Both the position numbers and the translations under genes were made by a program. This document shows, in pieces, positions 27,316-37,557 of a DNA stretch of 55,230 bases; the first letter of the stretch is position 1; the number at the start of each line of letters is the position of its first letter. The DNA is from Sphaerotilus hippei (GTDB lineage: Bacteria; Pseudomonadota; Gammaproteobacteria; Burkholderiales; Burkholderiaceae_C). The stretch covers positions 1-55,230 of the forward strand of contig NZ_QJJS01000023.1 in assembly GCF_003201595.1 (NCBI RefSeq), in the 5' to 3' direction. Below the pieces are notes generated by a model, which had not been told where the DNA came from, searched no databases, and saw only the letters and a list, made by a program, of their open reading frames with translations.

Positions 27316-29475
27316 ATGTCTGCTTCCACCGCCGGTCTTGAAGTCCGCGCCGGCGCCCGCTGGGTCCGGGACGCGATCGAACTGTTCTCGTCGATGCGTT
27401 TCGCGATCGCGCTGCTGACGCTGATCTGCATCGCCTCGGTCATCGGCACCGTCGTGCGCCAGCACCTGCCACCGATCAACTACGTCAACCAGTTCGGCCC
27501 GTTCTGGGCCGAGGTGTTCGGCAAGCTCGGGCTCTATGCGGTCTACAGCGCGGGCTGGTTCCTGCTGATCCTGGCTTTCCTGGTGCTGTCGACCAGCCTG
27601 TGCGTGGCCCGCAACGCACCCAAGATCCTGTCGGATCTGCGCAACTTCAAGGAAGACCTGCGCGAGAACTCGCTGCAGGCCTTCCACCACAAGGCCCGCG
27701 GCACGCTGGCCATGAACCGCGACGCCGCGATCGCCCGGGTCAGCGAGGTGCTGTCGGCCGGCGGCTGGAAGGCCAAGGCCCAGGTGCGCGACGGGGGCGT
27801 GATGGTCGCGGCCCGCCAGGGGGCGGCCCACAAGCTGGGCTACATCGCCGCGCACGGCGCGATCGTGCTGATCTGCATCGGTGGGCTCTTCGACGGGGAC
27901 CTGGTCGTGCGCGCCCAGATGGCGCTGCTGGGCAAGACCACCTACCGCGGCGGCGGGCTGCTGCAGGACGTCGCGCCCGGGCACCGGCTGTCGCCGTCGA
28001 ACCCGACCTTCCGCGCCAACCTGTTCGTGCCCGAAGGGGCCACCTCCGGCACGGCGGTCATCAACATGACCGATGGGGTCGTGCTGCAGGACCTGCCGTT
28101 CTCGGTCGAGCTGAAGAAGTTCATCGTCGAGTACTACGACACCGGCATGCCCAAGCTGTTCGCCAGCGACATCGTGATCCACGACGTCGACGGCCAGCGC
28201 ACCGAGGCGCGCATCAAGGTCAACGAGCCCTTCATCCACCGCGGCATCGCGATCTACCAGTCGAGCTTCGACGACGGTGGCTCGAAGCTGACGCTCAAGG
28301 CCCACCCCTTCGGGCGTCCCGGTCCGGCCTTCGAGGTCAAGGGCGAGGTCGGTGGATCCACCGAGCTGAAGCCGGCCGGTGAGCGTTCGACCGTCGCCCC
28401 GCTGCAGCTGGAGTTCTCCGGGCTGCGCGTGATCAACGTCGAGAACATGGCGGCCGAGCAGGCCGGTGCGCGCAACGGTGCCGACGTGCGTGGCGTGGAC
28501 CTGGCCAGCCAGCTCGATCGCCACCTGGGCTCCGGCGCCCGGCCGTCGGGCGACAAGAAGCTCAACAACGTCGGCCCGTCGGTCAGCTATCGCCTGCGGG
28601 ACGCGTCGGGCCAGGCCCGTGAGTACAACAACTACATGCTGCCCGTCGAGATCGACGGTCTGCGGGTGTTCCTCGCCGGCGTGCGTGACAGCCCCGACCT
28701 GCCTTACCGTTACCTGCGCATGCCCGCCGACGAACGCGGCGAGCTCGACGGCTGGCTGGCACTGAAGGCGGGCCTGGCCGATCCGGCGCTGCGCACCGAG
28801 GCTGCTGCTCGTTATGCCAGGAAGTATGCGCCCGCTGACAAGCCTCAGTTCGTCGAGCAGCTGCAGGCCTCCTCGCTGCGCTCGCTCGGCCTGTTCGCCG
28901 GGGCGGAGCAGGTGCGGACCGGGCAGACGACCGCCGGCCTGCAGGCCATGCAGGACTTCATCGAGGTCAACGTGCCCGAGGCCGAGCGGGCCCGCACCTC
29001 CGAGGTGCTGATCCGCATCCTCGATGGCGCCCTGTTCGAGCTGCTCAACCTGACCCGTGAACGCCAGGGCCTGCCCGCGGCGAAGCCCGACGAGGCGACC
29101 CAGCGTTTCATGTCGCAGGCCGTGCTGTCGCTGTCCGACTCGTTCGCCTACCCGGCTCCGCTGCTGTTCTCGCTGCAGGACTTCCAGCAGGTCCAGGCCA
29201 GCGTGTTCCAGGTCACCCGCGCGCCGGGCCAGACGCTGGTCTACATCGGCTGCGCGCTGCTGATCCTCGGCGTGTTCTCGATGCTCTACATCCGGGAGCG
29301 TCGCCTGTGGATCTGGCTGGGCGGTGATGCCCGGGCCGAAGGCATGGACGTCAGCATGGCGCTGTCGTTCAACCGCAAGATGCTCGACAACGATCAGGAG
29401 TTCGAGGCCGTGCGCCGTGCGCTGCTCGGCGCACCGACCGCGCCATCCTCGACGACCGGAGACAAGACCCCATGA
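27316..29475 (+). CDS. resB: Cytochrome c biogenesis protein ResB (Ccs1)
   Basis: ResB and CcsA form the system II cytochrome c synthase that carries haem across the inner membrane and attaches it to exported apocytochromes. The 719-residue ResB starts ELFSSMRFAIALLTLICIASVIGTVVRQ and has three early membrane helices (about 20-45, 75-100 and 175-200). A very long periplasmic domain of about 440 residues and a final helix LVYIGCALLILGVFSMLYI follow. Its TGA overlaps the ATG of ccsA, so the two are co-translated. Confidence 0.93.
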   Translation: MSASTAGLEVRAGARWVRDAIELFSSMRFAIALLTLICIASVIGTVVRQHLPPINYVNQFGPFWAEVFGKLGLYAVYSAGWFLLILAFLVLSTSLCVARNAPKILSDLRNFKEDLRENSLQAFHHKARGTLAMNRDAAIARVSEVLSAGGWKAKAQVRDGGVMVAARQGAAHKLGYIAAHGAIVLICIGGLFDGDLVVRAQMALLGKTTYRGGGLLQDVAPGHRLSPSNPTFRANLFVPEGATSGTAVINMTDGVVLQDLPFSVELKKFIVEYYDTGMPKLFASDIVIHDVDGQRTEARIKVNEPFIHRGIAIYQSSFDDGGSKLTLKAHPFGRPGPAFEVKGEVGGSTELKPAGERSTVAPLQLEFSGLRVINVENMAAEQAGARNGADVRGVDLASQLDRHLGSGARPSGDKKLNNVGPSVSYRLRDASGQAREYNNYMLPVEIDGLRVFLAGVRDSPDLPYRYLRMPADERGELDGWLALKAGLADPALRTEAAARYARKYAPADKPQFVEQLQASSLRSLGLFAGAEQVRTGQTTAGLQAMQDFIEVNVPEAERARTSEVLIRILDGALFELLNLTRERQGLPAAKPDEATQRFMSQAVLSLSDSFAYPAPLLFSLQDFQQVQASVFQVTRAPGQTLVYIGCALLILGVFSMLYIRERRLWIWLGGDARAEGMDVSMALSFNRKMLDNDQEFEAVRRALLGAPTAPSSTTGDKTP

Positions 29476-30833
29476 GTTCCACCACCACGACCACCACCCT
29501 CGAGCTGGGGCGCCCTTCGCTGCTGGGTCGCCGCGGCGTCCTCGACTGGCTGTTCGCCGCGCTGATCCTCGGCGGGGCGGCCTTCGCGTGGCAGCGCTAC
29601 GGCGCCAGCATGGACGGCTACGAACGTGGCATCCTGATCTGCGCGGTGCCCGCGCTGGTCTCGCTGGGCTGGTTCTGGTCGCCGCTGCGCCTGCTGTCGG
29701 TCGGCGTGGGGGCGGCATCGCTGCTGGCCATCGCGCTCTACCAGCGCCACACCGACAGCTTCGGCGCCGATCTGGCCGCCGCCGAGACGGTGTTCTGGCT
29801 CAAGTACGCGCTGTCCAGCCAGAGCGCGATCCTGTGGATGGGCGTGCTGGTGTTCATGAGCACGATCACCTACTGGATCGGGCTGTTCGCGGGGCGCGAC
29901 GGCTCGTCGGCGGCGCAGCGCATCGGCTCGGGCCTGGCCTGGGCGGCCGTGTTCATGGCGCTGGTCGGCACCTTCGTGCGCTGGTTCGAGAGCCACCAGA
30001 TCGGCGCGGACATCGGCCACATCCCGGTGAGCAACCTCTACGAGGTCTTCGTGCTCTTCACCTGGATGACGACGCTGTTCTACCTGTACTACGAGCAGCT
30101 CTACGGCACCCGTTCGCTGGGCGCCTTCGTGATGCTGATCGTCAGCGCGGCGGTCGGTTTCCTGCTCTGGTACACGGTCTCGCGCGGGGCCCAGGAGATC
30201 CAGCCGCTGGTGCCGGCGCTGCAGAGCTGGTGGATGAAGATCCACGTGCCGGCCAACTTCGTCGGCTACGGCACCTTCGCGCTGTCGGCCATGGTCGCGC
30301 TGGCCTACCTGCTGAAGTCGGCCGCGCCCCGCTCGCTGTGGACCGGCCTGGTGGCGGTGCCTGGCGCGCTGCTGGCGGTGCTGGGGCTGTTCCTGGTGGC
30401 GGGCAACCTGACGCCCGAGGTGGCCGGGGCGGTCGGCAAGTCCATGCGCATGCTGGGTGTCTGCGTGGCGATCTTCGCCTTCACCATCCTGACCCGCCGC
30501 ACCCTGAACGCCCGCACGCCGGCGCCCGAGCTGCTCGACGACCTGATGTACAAGGCCATCGCGGTCGGCTTCGCCTTCTTCACCATCGCCACCATCCTGG
30601 GCGCCTTCTGGGCCGCCGAGGCCTGGGGCGGCTACTGGAGCTGGGACCCGAAGGAGACCTGGGCGCTGATCGTCTGGCTGAACTACGCGGCCTGGCTGCA
30701 CATGCGTCTGGTCAAGGGCCTGCGCGGCGTGACGGCCTCCTGGTGGGCGCTGATCGGCCTGCTGGTCACGACCTTCGCCTTCCTCGGCGTCAACATGTTC
30801 CTGTCGGGCCTGCACTCCTACGGCGAGCTGTGA
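29472..30833 (+). CDS. ccsA: Cytochrome c biogenesis protein CcsA/CcsB (ResC)
   Basis: The integral membrane partner of ResB has 453 residues and about eight or more helices. The haem-handling WWD motif is clear: WGGYWSWDPKETWALIVWLNYAAWLH (about residue 385), with conserved flanking histidines for haem ligation. The N-terminus has additional helices relative to Gram-positive CcsA, as usual for betaproteobacteria. The 4-nt overlap with resB indicates a two-gene operon. The cognate thiol-reducing partner is not in this operon; a TlpA-type gene lies about 15 kb away. Confidence 0.93.
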   Translation: MSSTTTTTTLELGRPSLLGRRGVLDWLFAALILGGAAFAWQRYGASMDGYERGILICAVPALVSLGWFWSPLRLLSVGVGAASLLAIALYQRHTDSFGADLAAAETVFWLKYALSSQSAILWMGVLVFMSTITYWIGLFAGRDGSSAAQRIGSGLAWAAVFMALVGTFVRWFESHQIGADIGHIPVSNLYEVFVLFTWMTTLFYLYYEQLYGTRSLGAFVMLIVSAAVGFLLWYTVSRGAQEIQPLVPALQSWWMKIHVPANFVGYGTFALSAMVALAYLLKSAAPRSLWTGLVAVPGALLAVLGLFLVAGNLTPEVAGAVGKSMRMLGVCVAIFAFTILTRRTLNARTPAPELLDDLMYKAIAVGFAFFTIATILGAFWAAEAWGGYWSWDPKETWALIVWLNYAAWLHMRLVKGLRGVTASWWALIGLLVTTFAFLGVNMFLSGLHSYGEL

Positions 30834-30905
30834 CGCGCGGCGGGTGGCGGGGCCCTACAGCCGCCGCCCCGTCCTGCCGATAACCAGGCTTCACGAGGTG
30901 AAGCC

Positions 30906-31277
30906 ATGCCCTACATCCTGCGCAATGCCCTGGGTCAGATCGACAGCCTCCACCGCGAGGCCGCCCAGGGCTGCGAGTACATCGCGGTCGACGATCCACA
31001 ACTGCAGGCCTGGCTGGCCGGCGACGCCGCGGCCGCCCGGGCCCCCAGCTTCGCCGCCCTCGACGCCGGGCTGGTCCGGGTGCTCGAGGATCTGGTCGAC
31101 GTGCTGATCGCCCGCAACGTCATCTGCATCACCGACCTGCCCGTCGAGGCCCAGCAGAAGCTGTTCGAGCGCAAGAACTTCCGCGAACGCTTCCAGCACC
31201 AGGCGCTCAGCCTGTTCGGCGACGAGGCGACCTTCGGCCAGCGTGGCGTGATCCGCACCGGACACGAAAAGATGTAA
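30906..31277 (+). CDS. Conserved small protein, function unknown
   Basis: This 123-residue soluble protein opens [19 protein letters not shown] and has a helical middle ([45 protein letters not shown]). It resembles small Burkholderiales proteins of unknown role that are sometimes given enzyme names without support. AGGTGAAG precedes the ATG. It lies 72 bp after ccsA on the same strand and 143 bp before msrP. No domain with known activity was recognised. Confidence 0.75.
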   Translation: MPYILRNALGQIDSLHREAAQGCEYIAVDDPQLQAWLAGDAAAARAPSFAALDAGLVRVLEDLVDVLIARNVICITDLPVEAQQKLFERKNFRERFQHQALSLFGDEATFGQRGVIRTGHEKM

Positions 31278-31420
31278 GCCCGGACCGCCCTGGCGCGACC
31301 GAGAGCACAGGACGTCATCCCGCGCCGGCCCCACGGCCACCGGGTTTTGCCGACCGGGCCATCATGCCCGGCGGATGCACGTCATCCCGCTCTCATTTCC
31401 CCGGCGCCAGGAGCCTTGCC

Positions 31421-32437
<1,017 letters not shown>

Positions 32438-32442
32438 ACACC

Positions 32443-33093
32443 ATGACGCTGCGCATGGTGGCGCTCGACCGCGCCCTGCGGCCCGCCTGGGTCCGCCGCC
32501 TCGCCTGGCTGCTGTGCCTGCTGCCGCTGCTGCTGTGGATCGTGCGGGGCGTGCAGGGTGAGCTCGGCGTGAACCCGGCCGAGACCCTGGTGCGGGGCAC
32601 CGGGATCTGGACGCTGCGCATGCTCTGCGTGGTGCTGGCGGTCACGCCGCTGCGCCAGTGGGCGGGCCTGGCCTCGATCGCCTCCTGGCGCCGCATGCTG
32701 GGGCTGTTCGCCTTCTTCTACGCGGTGCTGCACCTGCTGGCCTACGCGTGGCTGGACCAGGGGCTGGAGCTGCCCGCCATCGCGCGGGACATCGCCAAGC
32801 GGCCCTTCGTGCTGGTGGGCTTCGCGGCCGCCGTGCTGATGCTGCCGCTGGCGCTGACCTCCTTCAACCGGGCGATCCGGGCGCTGGGGGCGCGGCGCTG
32901 GAAGCTGCTGCACCGGCTGGTCTACCTGATCGGCCCGCTCGGCCTGCTGCACTTCTTCTGGATCCGCAGCGCCAAGCACCGCGAAGGGGAGGTGCTGGTC
33001 TACGCGGCGATCATGCTGGTGCTGCTGGCGGCCCGGCCGCTGTACCAGTGGCACCAGCGGCGTGCACCGGCGCGCCGGGTGATGTCGGCCTGA
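32443..33093 (+). CDS. msrQ: Protein-methionine-sulfoxide reductase haem-binding subunit MsrQ
   Basis: The 216-residue inner-membrane haem b protein passes electrons from the quinone pool or flavin reductase to MsrP. Six hydrophobic helices can be traced. The ferric-reductase-like haem-ligand histidines are likely those in FYAVLHLLAYAW, KLLHRLVYLIGPLGLLHFFW. The gene follows msrP by 5 nt and they form the classic MsrPQ operon. Length matches E. coli MsrQ (about 210). Confidence 0.93.
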   Translation: MTLRMVALDRALRPAWVRRLAWLLCLLPLLLWIVRGVQGELGVNPAETLVRGTGIWTLRMLCVVLAVTPLRQWAGLASIASWRRMLGLFAFFYAVLHLLAYAWLDQGLELPAIARDIAKRPFVLVGFAAAVLMLPLALTSFNRAIRALGARRWKLLHRLVYLIGPLGLLHFFWIRSAKHREGEVLVYAAIMLVLLAARPLYQWHQRRAPARRVMSA

Positions 33094-33241
33094 GCACGCT
33101 CGATCACGGGTGCGCCGGTCTTCTGGCGTCCCTGCACCCCTGTCCGGGGGTGCCATCCGGGTTATCCCGCAACTGAGGGTGGGCGCCGATCGACCTGGCA
33201 TCTAGCATGCAAGCGTGAGTTGCCAAAGGGAGGCTGATCGC

Positions 33242-33778
33242 ATGAATGCTCGATACACCGAAACCGCCGCGCACCCCTCGCGCGAGTCCGTCCTGTCGGC
33301 GATGCACGGCGAGGGCGCCCGCCAGGAGCCGTCCCGCGAAGAGGCCTGGCTGCGTCATTTCGAGAAGGTCCGCCTCGGCGGGGACGCCTTCGAGATCGCG
33401 GCGCTGTCGCTGAGTGCGGCCCGGCGCAGCCTCGACGGCGACGATGCGGAGCAGGCGCTGACCCACCTCAACCGGGTCGAGCGTGTGCTGGGCGGCGTGC
33501 CGGTGCAGTGGCGCACGCTGAGCCTGCAGGCCGATCTGGCCGAGCTGACCGGCGACGTGGCGCGCGCGGTCCGGCAGTCACCGCTGCTCGAGGATCCGAT
33601 GCAGGCCCGCCAGCTCGGTGAGCTGGCCCGCGACCGCTGCTATGCCGTCACCGCGCTGCTGGACCGGCTGCATGACCACGGCGCGCGGGTCACGCTGCGC
33701 CTGCGGGTGGCCGATCTGCTCGAGGCGGCCGGCGACGTGGCCGACGCCAGCGCGATGCGTGCCCGCGCGGCCCGCTGA
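33242..33778 (+). CDS. Uncharacterised helical protein
   Basis: The 178-residue soluble, Ala/Arg/Leu-rich protein has repeated helix pairs (ALSLSAARRSLDGDDAEQALTHLNRVERVL; LSLQADLAELTGDVARAV; LRLRVADLLEAAGDVADASAMRAR) that suggest short TPR-like repeats. There is no signal peptide. A strong AGGGAGG ribosome binding site precedes the ATG. No family was recognised, and it stands between msrQ and a YitT-like gene on the same strand. A hairpin-prone 148-bp gap separates it from msrQ. Confidence 0.65.
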   Translation: MNARYTETAAHPSRESVLSAMHGEGARQEPSREEAWLRHFEKVRLGGDAFEIAALSLSAARRSLDGDDAEQALTHLNRVERVLGGVPVQWRTLSLQADLAELTGDVARAVRQSPLLEDPMQARQLGELARDRCYAVTALLDRLHDHGARVTLRLRVADLLEAAGDVADASAMRARAAR

Positions 33779-33855
33779 TCCACGCGTCGGCGTGAGCGGG
33801 CGGCGCTGTTGCGGCAGCGCACAATGAAGGACATCGGTTTTCCCCTGTCCTTTCC

Positions 33856-34473
33856 ATGACCTTGCCTTCCGAGCCGGTGACCCTGGCCCACAGTCGCTTC
33901 GAGGACGCCCAGGCGCTGCTGATCGGCACGCTGCTGCTGTCGCTGGCGGTGCAGATGTACCGCCACGCCGGGCTGCTGTCCGGCGGCACGTCGGGCCTGG
34001 CCTTCCTGGTCCACTATGCCGGATCCTGGCCGTTCGGCCTGGTGTTCTTCGTCATCAACCTGCCGTTCTACTGGCTGGCCTGGCGGCAGATGGGTCCGGT
34101 GTTCACCCTCAAGACCTTCACGGCGGTGGCGCTGCTGTCGGTCGAGACCGAGCTGATGCCGCAGTGGCTGTCCTTCGGTCAGCTCGATGCGCTGTTCGCC
34201 GCGCTGATCGGCGGGGTGCTGATGGGCAACGGCCTGCTGATCCTGTTCCGTCACCGCGCCAGCCTGGGCGGCGTGGGCATCGTGGCGCTGCTGCTGCAGG
34301 AGCGCCGCGGCTGGCGGGCCGGCCACGTGCAGATGGCGGTCGACTGCGCCATCGTGGCCGCCTCGCTCTGGCTGTTCGAGCCGCAGCGGGTGCTGGTCTC
34401 GGTGCTCGGCGCCGTCGCGGTGAACATGGTGCTGGCCACCAACCACCGGCCGGGGCGCTACGTCGCCCAGTGA
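33856..34473 (+). CDS. YitT family membrane protein
   Basis: The 205-residue inner-membrane protein has about six hydrophobic helices. The YitT/DUF161-like motifs are the Gly-rich loop HAGLLSGGTSGLAFLV (about residue 35) and GGVLMGNGLLILFRHRASLGGVGIVALLLQE (about residue 117), two related inverted segments typical of the family. Function is unknown, with a transporter role often assumed. It begins 77 bp after the helical-protein gene and converges with the HupE-like gene. Confidence 0.85.
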   Translation: MTLPSEPVTLAHSRFEDAQALLIGTLLLSLAVQMYRHAGLLSGGTSGLAFLVHYAGSWPFGLVFFVINLPFYWLAWRQMGPVFTLKTFTAVALLSVETELMPQWLSFGQLDALFAALIGGVLMGNGLLILFRHRASLGGVGIVALLLQERRGWRAGHVQMAVDCAIVAASLWLFEPQRVLVSVLGAVAVNMVLATNHRPGRYVAQ

Positions 34474-34593
34474 GCGGCGGGGTTGCTGCCGGCATCCATC
34501 CGATGCCGAGGACCCGCGCCAGCCACGGCAGCAGCACGGCGTGGCCGGGCCCGGCCGGTGGGGCGACGGGGCATGGTCGTGCGGCGACCCGCT

Positions 34594-35913
34594 TCACGGC
34601 CATGCCAGCACGACGTCGAATGCCCGCTCGATCAGCCAGACCGTGGCGAGCAGCGCGATCAGGCCGGACCCCGCCACCATCACGCCGCGCTGGTACAGCC
34701 CGGTGCCGCGCCCGGCCCAGGCCAGGGGCAGGAACAGCGCGACCAGGCCCAGCTGTCCCAGTTCGACGCCGACGTTGAAGCCCGCCAGGGCCTCGAGCAG
34801 CGAGGTGCCGCCCACGTCCAGGTCCTTCAGCGCGCCGGCAAAGCCGAAGCCGTGCACCAGCCCGAACAGGAAGGTCAGCGGCCAGCGCTGGCGCGGCAGC
34901 ATCGGCCGCAGGTTGTCGATCGCGGTGAGCAGCACGCTGGCGGCGATCAGCGACTCCACCCAGCGCGACGGCGGATCGATCACGTCCAGCACGGCCAGCG
35001 CCAGCGTGATCGAGTGGGCGACGGTGAAGGCGGTCACCACCCGCAGCACGTCCGTCAGCACCGGCCGCCACGCCGGCGCCGGCGCCCAGCCGCCGCGTGG
35101 CCGGACCGTCGCCACGGCCGCCGGGTCGGCGAGCGTGCGGCCCCCGGTCTCGAACGCCAGGTTCGTGCGCTGCAGCCCCATCCAGCGGGTGTCGTCGGGC
35201 CCGGCGGGTTCGGGGGCATCGGCCGGCTGCCCGGGTGCAGGCGTGCGGCGCACCAGCACCGCCGGCAGCAGCAGCGCCAGCAGGAAGAGCACGTGGTCGG
35301 TGCCGATCAGGATGTGGTGCACCCCTTCGGCGACGAAGCCGAGCCAGCCGGTGGCCGGCCGGTCACCGGTCGGCCCGAAGCTCGGCACCGGATCGCCGGG
35401 CTGGCGCGGCACCAGCACCGCCACCTCGGCCGCCGACTCCCGGGGGGCCGTGTCCCGCTGCAGCCTCAGGATGCCGCGGTGGGTGGCGTCGCTGTCGGCG
35501 AACAGGCGGTAGTCCACCGCCAGCGTGGACACGGCGGCCGCGCAGGTCCAGCGTCGACGCAGCACCACATAGGCCCCGTCGCTGTGTTCATCGATCTGCG
35601 GCGGGCCCGCGGGGCGGCTGCTGCAGGCCTGTCCGCCAGCGCCCAGCGCCAGCCGGTCCGTCGACCAGCGCTGCAGCTCGTCCGCGCGCGAGCGCACCTC
35701 GCCCCACTGCAGCTGGCCATCCTGGTCGCGGTCCAGGTCGAGTTCACGGTCCAGGTCGCGCAGGTGCACGTCCAGGCGCTGCTCGACCCCGTCGCCCGTG
35801 ACCGTCAGCGTCAGGTAGGCGTCGCTGGGCTTGTGGGCCCGGGCGGCGCCGCCGGCCAGCAGCAGGATGAGGCCCATCAGCAGGATCCGCAGGGTCGGGG
35901 GTGGGGTGATCAT
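34594..35913 (-). CDS. HupE/UreJ-like membrane protein with EF-hand-like loop
   Basis: The 439-residue protein has a cleavable signal peptide (LLMGLILLLAGGAARA) followed by HKPSDAYL. An extracytoplasmic domain of about 180 residues carries an EF-hand-type loop DRDQDGQLQWGEV (about residue 60). A membrane domain of about six to seven helices starts at FVAEGVHHILIGTDHVLFLLALLLP (about residue 210), with several conserved His/Asp. HupE/UreJ proteins are linked to nickel or cobalt entry, but this larger subgroup is uncharacterised. It is the last gene of a minus-strand set with a TPR protein, a lipoprotein and a DUF4331 protein. Confidence 0.85.
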   Translation of the reverse strand: MITPPPTLRILLMGLILLLAGGAARAHKPSDAYLTLTVTGDGVEQRLDVHLRDLDRELDLDRDQDGQLQWGEVRSRADELQRWSTDRLALGAGGQACSSRPAGPPQIDEHSDGAYVVLRRRWTCAAAVSTLAVDYRLFADSDATHRGILRLQRDTAPRESAAEVAVLVPRQPGDPVPSFGPTGDRPATGWLGFVAEGVHHILIGTDHVLFLLALLLPAVLVRRTPAPGQPADAPEPAGPDDTRWMGLQRTNLAFETGGRTLADPAAVATVRPRGGWAPAPAWRPVLTDVLRVVTAFTVAHSITLALAVLDVIDPPSRWVESLIAASVLLTAIDNLRPMLPRQRWPLTFLFGLVHGFGFAGALKDLDVGGTSLLEALAGFNVGVELGQLGLVALFLPLAWAGRGTGLYQRGVMVAGSGLIALLATVWLIERAFDVVLAWP

Positions 35914-35931
35914 GTCGGCCAGCCTCTCGGG

Positions 35932-37269
35932 TCAGCGGGTCAGGGCGGCGCCCGGGGTGCCGGCCAGCGCCGGGGGCGACAGGCGCACGTCACGCAGGCC
36001 GGTGCGCTCCAGGTGGCGCATCACGTCGGCGCCGGCCTGGGGCTGGCCGGCGGCGCGGGCGCTGTCGAGCAGCACCCGTGCATCGGCGGGCTCCTTCTGC
36101 TCGGCCCAGTGGGCCCGGGCCAGCGGCAAGGCTGCGGCGGGTTGGTCTCGCAGTTCGAGCAGGTGGCGTGCTTCCTCGCGGCGGTGCAGCGTGTCGCCGC
36201 GCAGCCGGGCGGCGTCGAAGCGGGCCTGCAGCAGGTCGATGGCCGCCGTGGCCGTCGGTCGATCCAGCCTGCGCAAGGCGATGGCATGGCGCAGCAGCAG
36301 CGCATCCGGCAGGTCCTGCAGCCGCTCGGGGGTCAGCGCCAGCACCTCGGTGTCGAGGCGCCGGTCCAGCAGCCAGTCGGCGTAGGCGGCGCGGGTGTAG
36401 ACGTCGGGCTGCTGTCCGAGCGCCTGCCGGTAGAGCGCCCGGGCGGCCGGATCTCCCCGGCGCTCGGCCAGCTCGGCCCGCACCAGCGCGAGCCAGGCCA
36501 CGAGGCCTGGGTCGGTGGTGGTGGCCGCGTGCTCCCCGGCGAGTCGGCGCAGCGCCCGGTCCGCGGCCTCGTCCCGGCCCTGCAGGCTGGCGAGTTCGGC
36601 GGCACAGACCCGCGCCGGCAGCGTGGTCGCCGTGCCGAGGGCGGCATAACGCTCGCCGGCCAGACGCGCGCAGCCCGTGGTCGCCTCCTGCAGCCGGCCC
36701 TGCGCCTGCAGCAGCGTGATGCGGGTCAGCTCGGCCTGGGCCTGGATCTCCAGCGGCACCCCCGGCCCGGGCGCGGACGAATGACCGGTCGAGGTAGGGG
36801 CGGCGATCAACGCGTCCAGCTCGGCCAGCGCGGGCGCGAAGGCGTGCTGGCTCTGGCGGATCGTCGCGCGCAGCAGGCGCACGGGGGCCGGCGCATCGGG
36901 GCGGCTCCACCACGGGGCCAGGGCGGCCTGGGCGACGCCGAGCTCACGCGGGTCGCCGTCGCGGCGGGCTCGCCCGATGGCCTGGCGCGCGAGGTGCAGC
37001 GCGGTGCCGAGGTCCGCCGCCTGACCCGAGGGGCCGGCCTTCACCGCGGCCCGCAGCAGGCGCTCCTGGCGGGCCTGCGGATCGCGGCCGCCGGGCAGGG
37101 TACCGATCACTTCGTCGTCGCCGACCGGGGTGCGGGGGGCGGCCTGCACGAGGCCGCACAGGCTCGCGCCCAGCAGCAGCGTCGGCAGCGCGGCCCGCAG
37201 CCGCTGCAGGGCCGGGCGGGTGCGTCGGGTCCGGGCGCAGGCCCGGGGGCAGGTCGGGTTCATGGTCAC
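35932..37269 (-). CDS. Exported TPR-rich protein, function unknown
   Basis: The 445-residue protein has a long basic N-terminus (RACARTRRTRPALQRLRAA) and a hydrophobic segment LPTLLLGASLCGLVQAAP, consistent with a signal peptide. The rest is Ala/Arg-rich helical repeat of the TPR type from about residue 90 to 430. The start is GTG at 37269 with AGGAA 5 nt upstream; an in-frame ATG two codons in is an alternative. It lies 18 bp before the HupE-like gene and 47 bp after the small lipoprotein gene. It may act as a periplasmic scaffold for its neighbours, which is inference. Confidence 0.75.
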   Translation of the reverse strand: MTMNPTCPRACARTRRTRPALQRLRAALPTLLLGASLCGLVQAAPRTPVGDDEVIGTLPGGRDPQARQERLLRAAVKAGPSGQAADLGTALHLARQAIGRARRDGDPRELGVAQAALAPWWSRPDAPAPVRLLRATIRQSQHAFAPALAELDALIAAPTSTGHSSAPGPGVPLEIQAQAELTRITLLQAQGRLQEATTGCARLAGERYAALGTATTLPARVCAAELASLQGRDEAADRALRRLAGEHAATTTDPGLVAWLALVRAELAERRGDPAARALYRQALGQQPDVYTRAAYADWLLDRRLDTEVLALTPERLQDLPDALLLRHAIALRRLDRPTATAAIDLLQARFDAARLRGDTLHRREEARHLLELRDQPAAALPLARAHWAEQKEPADARVLLDSARAAGQPQAGADVMRHLERTGLRDVRLSPPALAGTPGAALTR

Positions 37270-37316
37270 GTCGGTTCCTGTGGTGGGACGGGCCGGCCGG
37301 TCACCGGCCCGGGGCC

Positions 37317-37550
37317 TCAGAGATCGACCGGCTCGTCGGTCTCGCTCGTCGGCGGGGTCAGCGGGCTGACCTCGACCGGATCACCCTGCTCGTCGGTCGC
37401 CAGGCTGGCGGCGTAGGTCGCATAGGCCGCCGGCGTGGTGGTGGCCGAGGCGGGCACCTCGTGGCCGGCCTGGGTCGGTGCCACGTCGTCGCTGCCGCCG
37501 CAGGCCGCGAGCGCACCACAGAACATCAGCATCATCAGGGGCTGTTTCAT
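37317..37550 (-). CDS. Small lipoprotein
   Basis: The 77-residue protein has a short signal with lipobox LAAC (MMLMFCGALAACGGSDD), so Cys17 should be lipidated. The mature part is acidic, low-complexity and Thr/Pro/Ala/Glu-rich, and likely disordered. Asp at +4 does not give a clear inner-membrane retention signal. It starts 7 bp after the DUF4331 gene stops, so it is surely in the same operon. Function is unknown. Confidence 0.8.
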   Translation of the reverse strand: MKQPLMMLMFCGALAACGGSDDVAPTQAGHEVPASATTTPAAYATYAASLATDEQGDPVEVSPLTPPTSETDEPVDL

Positions 37551-37557
37551 GCCGGCC